A program made the translations under genes and the position numbers. Under the pieces are notes generated by a model. That model saw nothing but the letters and a program-made list of their open reading frames with translations. It did not search any database and was not told the DNA's origin. DNA of 64,000 bases from Paludicola sp. MB14-C6 (GTDB taxonomy: Bacteria > Bacillota > Clostridia > Oscillospirales > Ruminococcaceae), in assembly GCF_030908625.1 (NCBI RefSeq), contig NZ_CP133133.1:2666001-2730000 (forward strand), read 5' to 3'. Positions 32,776-41,849 of this stretch are shown piece after piece (within the stretch, counting starts at the first letter, position 1; the number at the start of each line of letters is the position of its first letter).

Positions 32776-33192
32776 ATGGAAGTAATAAAAGTTATACTCT
32801 TTTTGCTATTATTGTTGTCAGCGTCTATCAGTGATATAGAAAATCGTGAAGTAGATGACAAGATTTCCGTTATGATAGCTATTACGGCGCTAATAGGGAC
32901 TACTGTAAATCAATTTCCCAATATGATTTTAAGTGCTGTTGCAATTACTTTACCACAGCTTATAGTTGCATTTTTGAAACCGAATAGTTATGGTGGCGCT
33001 GATATCAAAATTATGGCTGCTTGTGCATTTTACCTTGGATTCGAACGAGGTTTAATTGCAATTGTAATAGGACTTACACTAGCCGTTTTACTTACAACCA
33101 CTAGCAGAAAGATACGAAAAAAAGATATGAAACAAGCATTTCCAGTTATCCCTTATTTGGCTGTTGGAAATTGCTTGGCATTCTTAATATAG
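32776..33192 (+). CDS. Prepilin peptidase (A24 family, TadV/CpaA-like)
   Basis: 138 residues, mostly membrane helices. ATG at 32776 follows TTAGGAGAGCAAG. The two catalytic aspartates are present: Asp20 in S-I-S-D-I-E-N-R and Asp76 in G-G-A-D-I-K. The N-terminal methylase domain of full-length PilD is absent, as in TadV/CpaA. It should cleave the pilin at 32504 and the pseudopilin-like protein at 40956, whose leaders share the G-E-G-(F/Y)-(V/I)-D motif. Confidence 0.88.
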   Translation: MEVIKVILFLLLLLSASISDIENREVDDKISVMIAITALIGTTVNQFPNMILSAVAITLPQLIVAFLKPNSYGGADIKIMAACAFYLGFERGLIAIVIGLTLAVLLTTTSRKIRKKDMKQAFPVIPYLAVGNCLAFLI

Positions 33193-33207
33193 GGAGGAAT
33201 TAACTAA

Positions 33208-33927
33208 ATGAAAAATAGAACAGTCATAGGTATTAGCTGCATTATACTTAGCATAGCTGTAATGTTTGGCGTTTCGCCAATCATCAACAAGATGACTTCA
33301 GGTAAAATTGAGGTAATTCAGCTGAATAAGCATATGAAACAAGGTCAACAAATAACATCAAATGATGTTGTTAAAGTAACTATCGGCAGCTACGGTATTA
33401 AAAAAAATGTGGTGAAAGATAAAAATAGTCTTATTGGTAAATATACAAAAAACGATCTTTATCCTAATTGCAATATATATCCTGAAATGATATCAGATAA
33501 GGCTGATTCTGCAGAGGATACTTTCAAAAGTCTAAGTGGAACACAAATGGCAATTAGTATTTCTATTAGTAATCTGGCAGGTGGTGTATCAGGAAAACTG
33601 AAAAACGGTGATATTGTTAGTGTTATTGCAGTAAACGAGAGTGAATCCAGTATTTCGCCAGAACTAACTTATGTAAAAGTAATTACAACAACTACCGCTA
33701 AAGGATCAGATAGTAATACACTGAAACCAAATGAAGATGGAACTACTGAGTTACCTTCGACTGTAACTCTACTTGTGAATCCAAAACAAGCGAAACTACT
33801 TGCTAACTACGAGAAAAATGGTAAGGTACATCTTGCACTTGTTTATCGAGGAACAGATGAAAATGCAAAAAAATATCTAGAAGTACAAAATAAGGTCTTT
33901 GAAAACGAGGTGAAAACGAATGGGTAA
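33208..33927 (+). CDS. CpaB/RcpC-like pilus assembly protein (SAF domain)
   Basis: 239 residues, ATG at 33208 after GGGAGGAATTAACTA. One N-terminal membrane helix, then a SAF-type beta-clip domain with K-H-M-K-Q-G-Q-Q-I-T-S-N-D-V-V-K and L-I-G-K-Y-T-K-N-D-L, and a C-terminal S-T-V-T-L-L-V-N-P-K-Q-A-K-L-L segment typical of CpaB. In Gram-negatives CpaB works beside a secretin; no secretin exists here, so in this organism it may guide the pilus through the wall. It overlaps the next gene by 8 bases. Confidence 0.85.
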   Translation: MKNRTVIGISCIILSIAVMFGVSPIINKMTSGKIEVIQLNKHMKQGQQITSNDVVKVTIGSYGIKKNVVKDKNSLIGKYTKNDLYPNCNIYPEMISDKADSAEDTFKSLSGTQMAISISISNLAGGVSGKLKNGDIVSVIAVNESESSISPELTYVKVITTTTAKGSDSNTLKPNEDGTTELPSTVTLLVNPKQAKLLANYEKNGKVHLALVYRGTDENAKKYLEVQNKVFENEVKTNG

Positions 33928-34651
33928 AGTTATTGCTATTTGGGGAAACCCTAACTCAGGTAAATCAACGCTTGCAATAAAATTAACACAATATATTTAT
34001 CAATATAAGAACGCAGTTGTTTTGCTTCTCTCTTGTGATAATACAACTCCTACAATTCCAGTTTGGTTTCCAATGAAACATAAAGAGGAACTGTTTTCAG
34101 TAGGTTTACCATTATCGAAAACTGAAATAACAGAAGATGAGGTATTGAAAAATATTATAACCGGTAATGGAAAGATGAACTTGGGGTTTCTTGGATATAA
34201 AGATGGTGAGAACAAATACAGTTATCCTGAGTATGATTATCAAAAAGCAACTGATTTCATTTCTGTTTTAAAAGGTCTATGTGATGTGTTAATAGTTGAT
34301 TGTACTAGTAACCTTGATAATCTTTTATCTGCTACTGGTATTGAAAAAGCAGATACAATTATTAGACTTGTAACACCTGACTTTAAGAGTGTGAGCTTTT
34401 ATGCTTCACAATTAAGTCTTTTCGCTGATCCTAAATATCAAATTAACAATCATTTGATAATCCAAAACTCAATGGAAAATGAGTTATTTATGCCATTAGC
34501 AGAGTCTGCGTCGTACTTTGATAACATTGCTCACTGGATTCCATATTGCAAAGAGGTAAAGAAACAAAGCATCAACGGAGAACTCATCCATAAAGTACAC
34601 GATAAAAAATACAATAGCATAATTAAAGCTATTGCAGATAAGGTTGTATAG
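33920..34651 (+). CDS. TadZ/CpaE-like P-loop ATPase
   Basis: 243 residues, ATG at 33920 after AACGAGGTGAAAACGA. Walker A G-N-P-N-S-G-K-S-T-L near residue 8; V-L-I-V-D-C-T-S-N-L-D near residue 120 is the MinD-like Walker B. The classic deviant K-G-G-x-G-K-T is replaced by N-P-N-S-G-K-S. TadZ-type proteins fix the pilus machine at a cell site. The response-regulator-like N-terminal domain of full-length CpaE is absent. It sits directly before tadA. Confidence 0.75.
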   Translation: MGKVIAIWGNPNSGKSTLAIKLTQYIYQYKNAVVLLLSCDNTTPTIPVWFPMKHKEELFSVGLPLSKTEITEDEVLKNIITGNGKMNLGFLGYKDGENKYSYPEYDYQKATDFISVLKGLCDVLIVDCTSNLDNLLSATGIEKADTIIRLVTPDFKSVSFYASQLSLFADPKYQINNHLIIQNSMENELFMPLAESASYFDNIAHWIPYCKEVKKQSINGELIHKVHDKKYNSIIKAIADKVV

Positions 34652-34652
34652 A

Positions 34653-35568
34653 ATGAAAGATAAAGATTTTTGGACGCTCTTGAATGCTACTCAAGAGTAT
34701 ATTGCCAAACATTATTCAGCTGCCTTAACAGATATCAGTAAACTGTATCAATTAAAAGTATATATCGAGAAATATTTGAGAGATATACATTGCAATTTGG
34801 TTGATTTAGCTCATAACGACCTAGTAAATCGATTGTACTCAGAAATGGCCGAGTATTCAGTGCTTACTAAATATCTAAAGAATACATCTCTTGAAGAAAT
34901 TAATGTGAATGCATGGAATGATATTGCGATAACTTACCGAGATGGGAGAATTGAAAAACTAAAAGAACACTTTCATTCACCAAATCATGCAGTTGATATT
35001 GTGAAACGACTTTTGCACCACAGTGGAATGATTATAGATAATGCAACGCCTTTAGCGCAAGGACATTTGCCGCCAGTAACATGTGGAAATGGATTAACAA
35101 TTAATACGAGGATTACAGCTTTAAAAGAACCCATTGTTGATGAACAATGTGGAATCTCATGTTCTATTCGATTACTGCATCCCAATACAGTAGATAAAGA
35201 AAACCTTGTGAAGACCAACTTTGCCACATTGGAAATGATTTCATTTCTAGAAATGTGTATGCGCTATGGTGTTTCTGTTGTTGTTGCAGGTGCAACTTCA
35301 AGTGGTAAAACGACATTGCTAAATGCACTGTTGCAAAGCATACCAGACAATAAAAGGATCTTTTCCATTGAGAGTGGTTCACGAGAATTATCACTTGTTA
35401 GGCATGGAGAAAACGGCGTAACAAACAATGTGGTGCACACCATAGCAAGACAAAGTGACAACAAGAGTTCAAGAGTAGCTACTAACTATGATATTACACA
35501 AGAAGATTTGGTAGCAGCTTCTCTTCGTTTTAATCCAGACATTATTGCGGTTGGTGAAATGCGAGATA
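34653..35568 (+). CDS. tadA: TadA/CpaF secretion ATPase, 5' exon (interrupted by group II intron)
   Basis: Codes for the first 305 residues. ATG at 34653 overlaps the tadZ stop region. Walker A G-A-T-S-S-G-K-T-T-L near residue 214, the Asp-box-like I-F-S-I-E-S-G-S-R-E, and N-P-D-I-I-A-V-G-E-M-R-D at the exon end are T2SSE/CpaF signatures. The exon ends with the first base of codon 306. Joined to the exon at 38277 it gives 1350 bases, exactly 449 codons plus stop, and D-T-E-A-Y-S-G-V across the junction. Without splicing, translation adds I-R-S-like codons and stops at 35585. It powers assembly of the Tad-type pilus. Confidence 0.9.
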
Positions 35569-38276
35569 GTGCGATACGTTCCTAACTGAAAAGGTTAGGC
35601 ACTAAACAAAGAACGTAAGTTTCAGTTTAGGAGAACTGATAATCCGATAGGTGGAATGAAGGAGTAACGCCCTGAAACGCCTACCTTAATACTCCGACTG
35701 GCTCTGCTCAAAAGGCAGATGTTCAGAAGCTCGGTGAAGTCGGCAGAGAGTAACCCAAACAGAATATTACTATTGCTGTGGAAAGCTGTCCGGAGGCGGA
35801 TAGTGTTACCTATATGCCGGAGGTCTATAAAATATCTATGGTGAGTATGCACAATGAATTGTGCCGACGAACTTGCGAGTTAAGAAGTCAAGAGCATTAA
35901 TGCACAGAAATGTGTAGTCCCGTCAAGGGGTCAGTGAGGTATAGTAAGATTCGTCTCTATGAAACACCTTAAAGTGTTATAGGCACTTTCAAGCTGACTG
36001 GCTTAAAGCAAGCACCTAAGGATATATGTAAAGATAGGGTTATTGGAACGTAGGAAGTTGCATAACGTTTGCAAAAGCGGTGATGACGAAGAACAATAAG
36101 CATCTTTAATTGCAGCGAAAGTAGTGGCACGACTGTTGAAGCTTTTGTAATGAAAGTAGAGGAACAGCCACGAGTCAAATAATATTTATAAATATGAAAT
36201 GTAAACAAATTCAGCTTCGAGTATGACAAAGAAAAACAAACCTGAAAGGGGGCGTTGCCTGAGTTGATTTCGGAGAAACAGAAGAACCAGAAAAAGTTAA
36301 GGTATATTGAATATTATGACTTAACTGAAACCTTTGATAAACTGTATGCTGATAGTCAGAACAATAAAGTTTTCACCGATTTATATAAAATTATCATAAG
36401 TGATGAGAACATCAAGTTGGCTTACAGAAATATCAAAAGAAACAAAGGCAGTACAACAGCTGGAGTAGATAAAAAGAATATCCTTGATTTAGAAAAATTA
36501 CCGCAGGATAAATTTATTGCTTCGGTTAAGAAAAAGTTAGCATATTACAAACCCAAACCTGTTAAACGTGTTGAAATTCCTAAGCCCAATGGCAAAAAAC
36601 GACCACTCGGAATTCCTGCAATTTGGGACAGAGTGGTCCAGCAGTGTATATTACAAGTGCTTGAGCCGATTTGTGAAGCGAAATTCTTTGAAAGAAGTAA
36701 TGGCTTTAGACCGAATAGGTCAGCGGAAAATGCCATTGCACAATGCTACCGTATGATACAAAAGCAAAATCTGCATTTTGTTGTGGATATTGATATTAAA
36801 GGATTTTTTGATAATGTCAATCACAGCAAGTTGAAAAAGCAGATGTGGAAAATGGGAATTCGGGATAAAAAACTGCTCTGTATCATATCGGAAATGTTAA
36901 AAGCTCCAATAGTTATGCCTGACGGAAGAGTGGAATATCCAACAAAAGGTACTCCGCAAGGCGGAATTTTGTCGCCACTTTTATCAAACATTGTTTTGAA
37001 TGAACTTGATTGGTGGATAGCAAGTCAATGGGAGTGCATTCCAACACATTATCCGTTTAAAACAAGAATAAGGGAAAACGGAGCGATTGACAGAAGCCCA
37101 ATAGTCAGAGCGTTATATACAACACGTCTGAAAGTAATGTATATTGTCAGATATGCAGATGACTTCAAGTTATTTTGCCGTAATCGAAACGACGCGGAAA
37201 AGGTATTTGTTGCTGTAAAAGAGTGGCTAGTTGAAAGGTTGAATCTTGAAATCAGCGAGGACAAGTCTAAAATTATAAATCTTAAAAAGAAGTATTCTGA
37301 ATTCTTGGGATTTAAGATTAAGGCTGTTAAGAAAGGTTCGTCCTATGTCGTGCGGTCGCATATGTCAGACAAGGCTATAAAGTGTGCGAGTGAAAAACTC
37401 ATGAAGCAAATTTTGTATATGGAAACCCCGAAGAATAAAAAACAAGGCGGTCTTACGATTCACTTGTATAATTCTAAAGTTTGGGGCATTCATAATTACT
37501 ATCAATATGCCACACACATTAGCCAAGACTGCAACAGAATAGCTAGAAAAATTCAACTGAAGCTTAACAACAGAATGGGTGAGCGAATTTCAAAGAAAGG
37601 TACTTTGGGAAAAGGATATATCCGAGATAAATATGGTGGAAGTAAACAGCTTCGGTTTGTTGATGATAAGCCACTTTGTCCTATAGGCTATATTCGAACC
37701 AAGAATCCTTTTTATAAGAAGAAATCAATATGTAAATATACACCTGATGGTAGGGAAGAAATCCATAAAAGTCTAAAAATCAATATGGAGATACTGCTTA
37801 AGCTTATGAAAGCTAAAAAATTAAGTGAAAGTATTGAATTTATGGATAACCGAATTTCTCTATATGCCTCTCAATGGGGCAAATGCGGAGTTACTGGACA
37901 AGTTTTGGAATATGATGAAATACATTGTCATCATATTGTTCCGCGAAAGCTTGGCGGAACAGACAGGTATTCAAACCTGATTATACTTCATAAAGATGTT
38001 CACACTCTCATTCACTCCACCAGACAGGAAACAATTTTCGTGTATTTGAATCTTATTAAACCTAATAGTAATATGCTGGAGAAAATTAATAAACTGCGTT
38101 TGAGTGCTAATTTAGCACAAATCTAATGGAAAAAACTTTGTTTCTCGAAATGTTTAAGTTTACATTATTCTAATGGAAAATATTATTGATGGAGCGCCGT
38201 ATGACGGGAAACTGTCACGTACGGTGTGGAGCGGGGGAAAACTTGGAGATGGTATCAAAGAGTTACCTATCGCTAT
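35569..38276 (+). mobile_element. Group II intron inserted in tadA
   Basis: The 5' end is GTGCG, the usual bacterial group II start, at 35569. Domain V is recognisable at about 38192-38232 (GCCGTATGAC, GGGAAACT loop, GTCACGTACGG). The 3' end falls after ...CTAT at 38276, fitting the AY rule. The reading frame of tadA is restored exactly by removing 35569-38276. An intron-encoded reverse transcriptase occupies domain IV. The 686 bases from 35569 to 36254 are structured ribozyme domains I-III and hold no other gene. Confidence 0.92.
36255..38126 (+). CDS. ltrA: Group II intron reverse transcriptase/maturase with HNH endonuclease
   Basis: About 620 residues. TTG at 36255 or at 36264 follows GAAAGGGGG; which is used is unclear. 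RT blocks are clear: R-P-L-G-I-P-A-I-W-D-R, G-F-R-P-N-R-S-A, F-F-D-N-V-N-H, G-T-P-Q-G-G-I-L-S-P-L-L-S-N and the catalytic Y-A-D-D near residue 300. The maturase X domain follows, then a C-terminal HNH endonuclease with C-H-H-I-V-P-R-K-L-G-G-T and C-G-V-T-G metal-binding cysteines. Everything needed for splicing and retrohoming is intact, so the intron is probably active. Confidence 0.95.
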   Translation: MPELISEKQKNQKKLRYIEYYDLTETFDKLYADSQNNKVFTDLYKIIISDENIKLAYRNIKRNKGSTTAGVDKKNILDLEKLPQDKFIASVKKKLAYYKPKPVKRVEIPKPNGKKRPLGIPAIWDRVVQQCILQVLEPICEAKFFERSNGFRPNRSAENAIAQCYRMIQKQNLHFVVDIDIKGFFDNVNHSKLKKQMWKMGIRDKKLLCIISEMLKAPIVMPDGRVEYPTKGTPQGGILSPLLSNIVLNELDWWIASQWECIPTHYPFKTRIRENGAIDRSPIVRALYTTRLKVMYIVRYADDFKLFCRNRNDAEKVFVAVKEWLVERLNLEISEDKSKIINLKKKYSEFLGFKIKAVKKGSSYVVRSHMSDKAIKCASEKLMKQILYMETPKNKKQGGLTIHLYNSKVWGIHNYYQYATHISQDCNRIARKIQLKLNNRMGERISKKGTLGKGYIRDKYGGSKQLRFVDDKPLCPIGYIRTKNPFYKKKSICKYTPDGREEIHKSLKINMEILLKLMKAKKLSESIEFMDNRISLYASQWGKCGVTGQVLEYDEIHCHHIVPRKLGGTDRYSNLIILHKDVHTLIHSTRQETIFVYLNLIKPNSNMLEKINKLRLSANLAQI

Positions 38277-38710
38277 CAGAAGCTTATTCTGGTGTAGAAG
38301 CATCGTTGACGGGACATACTGTTGTTTCAACTGTCCATTCAGGTTCAGGAGATGCTGCACATATGAGGATTGCTTTACTTTGTCAAAAGAAACTTTCAAT
38401 TGACTTTAACACTTCCCTTATTCAAGCAGGTCAAGCATTCCCAATTGTGGTTTATACTCATAAGTTAGAAAACAATAACCGCAAAATTATGGACATATCA
38501 GAATGCGAAATACTGCCCACAGGTGAACGGGTTTATCATACATTGTATCGTTTTAATATTGATAAAAATACAATTAAGAATGGGCAAGTGATAACGCATG
38601 GTTATTTTGATAAACCAAATGTAATATCAAGAAGCCTAATTAGAAAACTAATGCAATTTGGTGTTCCACAAAAAGAAATAGAACAGTATTTAAGCAAGGA
38701 GGAAGTTTAA
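38277..38710 (+). CDS. tadA: TadA/CpaF secretion ATPase, 3' exon
   Basis: The last 144 residues. The exon starts with the second and third bases of codon 306, then E-A-Y-S-G-V-E-A-S-L-T-G-H-T-V-V-S-T-V-H-S, the standard T2SSE/CpaF continuation after G-E-M-R-D. It has no ribosome site of its own; reading open from 38186 is intron sequence. Stop at 38710 abuts the tadB start. Production of intact ATPase therefore depends on splicing of the upstream intron. Confidence 0.9.
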
Positions 38711-39631
38711 TTGATCATATATGTATTGGGATTTATCATTTTTATAGTTGGTATCATATTTTTATTAAACTTAACACCTGAACATATTACTGATGATTTA
38801 ATGAAACTGGTTTTTCCAAACCAAAGCTTGCGGGATAAAGTTCGAATTGCACAAGGGAAAAAGAAGAGTAGAAAAATATCAGCTGTTCTTAGAGAAATTA
38901 AGAGTGCACTAACTGCAACAGGAAAAGATAAACAGTTTACAATAATTTGTATGACATCATTTGTGCTTTTCATCTGTGGTATATTATTTTCAATTATAAT
39001 TAGTAATTATTACTTGATGCCAATTTTAGCTATTGGATTTGCTATTGTTCCATTCTTATATGTGAAAACAACGATTGAATACTATGATAAACATATAAAA
39101 GAGGAAATGGAAACTGCTTTATCGATCATTACAACTTCCTATAAAAGAAACAATGATATAACAAAAGCAATTACCGAGAATTTAGAATACCTCAAACCAC
39201 CTATCGCTGATATCTTCAAATCATTCATTGTAGACACAGCTTTAAATTGTGACATTAAGAGTGCCTTGAAAAAACTTTGTAAAAAAATTGATAATCAGAT
39301 ATTTAAAGAGTGGGTTGATACTCTAATACAATGTCAAGATGACAGAACTCTAAATGACTCACTATTTCCGATTGTAAATAAGCTGACTGAAGTTCGAATA
39401 GTGAATAATGAATTGAGAACTATGCTTTATGAGCCAAAAAAAGAATATTATTTGATGGTAGCTATGGTTATTGGTAATATCCCACTACTATATATGCTGA
39501 ATAAAGATTGGTTCTACACACTCATGAATACAACCCCAGGTAAAATTGTGTTAGCACTATGTGGTGTAACGATTCTCGTCACAAGTTTATTGATGAATAA
39601 ATATACGAAACCAATTGAATATAGGAAATAA
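38711..39631 (+). CDS. tadB: TadB-like pilus inner-membrane platform protein (T2SSF domain)
   Basis: 306 residues from TTG at 38711, directly after the tadA stop and AAGGAGGAAG. Hydrophobic helices at residues 1-20, 75-115 and 250-295 frame the cytoplasmic T2SSF domain (E-E-M-E-T-A-L-S-I-I-T-T-S-Y, F-I-V-D-T-A-L-N-C-D-I-K-S-A-L). It pairs with TadC to form the platform turned by TadA. Order tadA-tadB-tadC is kept except for the cargo gene between B and C. Confidence 0.85.
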   Translation: MIIYVLGFIIFIVGIIFLLNLTPEHITDDLMKLVFPNQSLRDKVRIAQGKKKSRKISAVLREIKSALTATGKDKQFTIICMTSFVLFICGILFSIIISNYYLMPILAIGFAIVPFLYVKTTIEYYDKHIKEEMETALSIITTSYKRNNDITKAITENLEYLKPPIADIFKSFIVDTALNCDIKSALKKLCKKIDNQIFKEWVDTLIQCQDDRTLNDSLFPIVNKLTEVRIVNNELRTMLYEPKKEYYLMVAMVIGNIPLLYMLNKDWFYTLMNTTPGKIVLALCGVTILVTSLLMNKYTKPIEYRK

Positions 39632-39643
39632 AAATGGTATAAT
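39615..39643 (+). promoter_or_regulatory. Promoter of the 117-codon cargo gene
   Basis: TTGAAT (39615-39620), a 17-base spacer and TATAAT (39638-39643). The -35 box lies within the last codons of tadB, so the cargo gene has independent expression. Confidence 0.8.
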
Positions 39644-39671
39644 AAAGAAAAATATTAAAGAAGGTTAGTAT

Positions 39672-40025
39672 ATGGATTATTTGTTCGATTTACCTAATAA
39701 GCAATTTATCTTTCAATGCCTTGATATCTTGGATAGTAATAATTTAATAAATGATAAAACAATGAATATTCTTACAAGTGATACTTTGTGTCATAGTAAG
39801 TTTTACTGTCAATATCCTATACTTCAAGAAGTCGATAAGTATGATGTAGTCGAGAAAGAGTTGTCTCATGATGCAACTGGTAATAGAAGATATTATCCTA
39901 ATAAGTTTATTATCAAAGGTAGAGCTTATATTGTTACAAATGATTGGTACTATAGAAACAAATCAAACAGAGACAACCGCACACCATTTGTAAAATGGAT
40001 GAAAGATATAATAGCGAATAATTAG
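39672..40025 (+). CDS. Unknown 117-residue cargo protein between tadB and tadC
   Basis: ATG at 39672 follows AAAGAAGGTTAGTAT. No membrane segment or signal peptide. The C-terminal half, F-I-I-K-G-R-A-Y-I-V-T-N-D-W-Y-Y-R-N and R-T-P-F-V-K-W, is basic and aromatic and looks like a compact folded domain, but no family is recognised. It has its own promoter and terminator and interrupts an otherwise contiguous pilus operon. This is the layout of a horizontally acquired accessory (moron-like) gene; defence or immunity roles are possible but unproven. Confidence 0.7.
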   Translation: MDYLFDLPNKQFIFQCLDILDSNNLINDKTMNILTSDTLCHSKFYCQYPILQEVDKYDVVEKELSHDATGNRRYYPNKFIIKGRAYIVTNDWYYRNKSNRDNRTPFVKWMKDIIANN

Positions 40026-40042
40026 ACTATATAATAACGATC

Positions 40043-40068
40043 AAAACCGTCACATTAGTGACGGTTTT
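40043..40068 (+). terminator. Terminator of the cargo gene
   Basis: A perfect 11-bp stem AAAACCGTCAC / GTGACGGTTTT with an ATTA loop and T-rich end. As it lies inside the tad operon it must be read through, or tadC must have another promoter. Confidence 0.9.
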
Positions 40069-40089
40069 ACTATTTGCGGAGGTGACAAG

Positions 40090-40959
40090 TTGATTGAAAT
40101 TGCCATTGGTATTCTAGTCGGTATAGGTCTATTTTTTATAATCTCAGATTTGTTTAGAATACCATTTTTGAAAACGAGCAAAGCATATATGAGTTTATTA
40201 AAAAGGCAAGGGGAAAGTGCATCTGCTATCGTAGTTTGGAAAAATGATGTCCTGAGATTTATTGCTAAACTCATAAAAATAAATGAATACAAGCGTTTAC
40301 AATTGATTGCAGACTTGCGAACAGCAGGAGTTAACTTAACACCTGAAGTGCATATTGCAAATGCTTTATTAAAGGCAGGAATTTGTGGATTACTCACAAT
40401 ACCTGCTTTTTTTGTTCTTCCACTCATTACGCCGTTGATAGTCGCACTCACAATTGCAGTGTATTTTAAAGAAGCAAAAGGCATACAAGAAAGGATCAAA
40501 GTAAGGAGACATCGAATTGATTTCGAATTACCGCGACTGGTATACACGATTGAAAAAAAGATATCTCATAATAGAGATGTTCTTACTATCTTAGATGAAT
40601 ATATCAATACAGCAGGGCATGAATTAAAATTAGAGCTTAAAATAACAGTAGCTGATATGAGAAGCGGTAACTATGAAGCTGCATTGACAAGACTTGAAAG
40701 TAGAGTGGGTAGTACAATGCTATCTGATGTTGTGCGTGGACTAATATCAGTTATACGCGGTGATGAAACATTAACATATTGGTCTTCTTTATCAATTAAA
40801 TTTTCAGATATTCAAAGGCAATATCTTAAATTAGAAGCACAAAAGGTCCCATCAAAAGTGAAACGCCTTTCGATGTTATTGCTATTTTGCTTTATAGCAA
40901 TTTATTTAGTTGTCATCACAATGCAGGTAATGACTAGTTTGGGGGCGATGTTTGCATGA
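40090..40959 (+). CDS. tadC: TadC-like pilus platform protein (T2SSF domain)
   Basis: 289 residues from TTG at 40090 after GCGGAGGTGACAAG. Membrane helices near residues 1-22, 95-130 and 260-285; between them the T2SSF core R-H-R-I-D-F-E-L-P-R-L-V-Y-T-I and V-V-R-G-L-I-S-V-I-R-G-D. Partner of TadB in the pilus base. Its stop overlaps the next start by 4 bases. Confidence 0.85.
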   Translation: MIEIAIGILVGIGLFFIISDLFRIPFLKTSKAYMSLLKRQGESASAIVVWKNDVLRFIAKLIKINEYKRLQLIADLRTAGVNLTPEVHIANALLKAGICGLLTIPAFFVLPLITPLIVALTIAVYFKEAKGIQERIKVRRHRIDFELPRLVYTIEKKISHNRDVLTILDEYINTAGHELKLELKITVADMRSGNYEAALTRLESRVGSTMLSDVVRGLISVIRGDETLTYWSSLSIKFSDIQRQYLKLEAQKVPSKVKRLSMLLLFCFIAIYLVVITMQVMTSLGAMFA

Positions 40960-41372
40960 GAAAAATAAGAATACTCCTAAATAAGCGCGGAGAGGGATAT
41001 ATAGATGTTGTGGTATCTGTGTTGGTTTCGATGATGCTTTTGGTGCTATCAATTAATGTGTTTAGCTTCTTAACCATAAAACAAGATCTAGATTACTTTG
41101 CGAAAGAAATGATATTCGTAGCAACATCTAGTGGATCAACCATAGGAGATGTAGATATCCGGTACAATGAACTTGTTGAAGAAATCGGGATAACTCCTTC
41201 AGTTGATTGGAATACAACCTATCATGACTCTTCACTTAAAACCGTACAGCTTGGTGAAACCATCAAACTTACGATAGGTTATAATGCTTATTTACAGGGG
41301 TTTGGGACTGCTAAAATACCAATCACATTATTAGCAAAACATAGTGGATTATCACAAAGGTATTGGAAATAA
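40956..41372 (+). CDS. DUF4320 / TadE-like pseudopilin
   Basis: 138 residues; ATG at 40956 overlaps the tadC stop. The leader N-K-R-G-E-G-Y-I-D is followed by a hydrophobic helix (V-V-V-S-V-L-V-S-M-M-L-L-V-L-S) as in pilins; it shares the G-E-G-(F/Y)-(V/I)-D processing motif with the pilin at 32504. The rest is a small extracytoplasmic domain. DUF4320 proteins recur in conjugative elements of Clostridia. Probably a minor pilin that primes or caps the pilus. Confidence 0.8.
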   Translation: MRKIRILLNKRGEGYIDVVVSVLVSMMLLVLSINVFSFLTIKQDLDYFAKEMIFVATSSGSTIGDVDIRYNELVEEIGITPSVDWNTTYHDSSLKTVQLGETIKLTIGYNAYLQGFGTAKIPITLLAKHSGLSQRYWK

Positions 41373-41382
41373 GGAGAAAAAT

Positions 41383-41835
41383 ATGACCTATATTAAAACA
41401 GCTGCACTCGTTTTAATAACTGCTATGATATTAGCTTTAATCCTCTTTTATGCAAGCACTATGACTGCTATTCAGACCACAAAAGATAATACACAGCGAG
41501 TTTTAGATAGCTTCGTTATGCATAATTCTAGAGAGATATTTCACTCAATTAAGCAAGGAAATGATTTAAATGAATCATTTGATGAAAGTATGTTTACTAA
41601 ATCCTATCTAGATGAACTTTCCTTAAATGTGAGTGATGGCTTTTTATTGAGTAACACGCCTGATGGTAATGTGGTATACAAAATGACGATTCCACAAGTA
41701 ACTTATACAATAGATAATACACTTAACCTTACAGCGTACTACAAAATGCATATTCCTATCAATTTTGCAAGTAGTCACAGCTTTGACATTATGGTACCCA
41801 TTCGTGTAAAATCAAGATACCAAATAAAAATATAA
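41383..41835 (+). CDS. TadE/TadF-like minor pseudopilin candidate
   Basis: About 150 residues. ATG at 41383 follows AAGGAGAAAAAT; the frame reaches back to 41344 without a ribosome site. One N-terminal helix (A-A-L-V-L-I-T-A-M-I-L-A-L-I-L) without the G-E-G leader motif, then a soluble domain ending in P-I-R-V-K-S-R-Y. Position next to the DUF4320 gene and size suggest a pilus-associated minor component that is not processed by the A24 peptidase. No specific family is recognised. Confidence 0.65.
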   Translation: MTYIKTAALVLITAMILALILFYASTMTAIQTTKDNTQRVLDSFVMHNSREIFHSIKQGNDLNESFDESMFTKSYLDELSLNVSDGFLLSNTPDGNVVYKMTIPQVTYTIDNTLNLTAYYKMHIPINFASSHSFDIMVPIRVKSRYQIKI

Positions 41836-41849
41836 AGGATGTGGATATA

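Noticed and set aside
38173..38403. Plus-strand frame across the intron 3' end
   Set aside because: It mixes intron domain V/VI and the tadA exon in the wrong frame; the true exon frame is the one restored by splicing.
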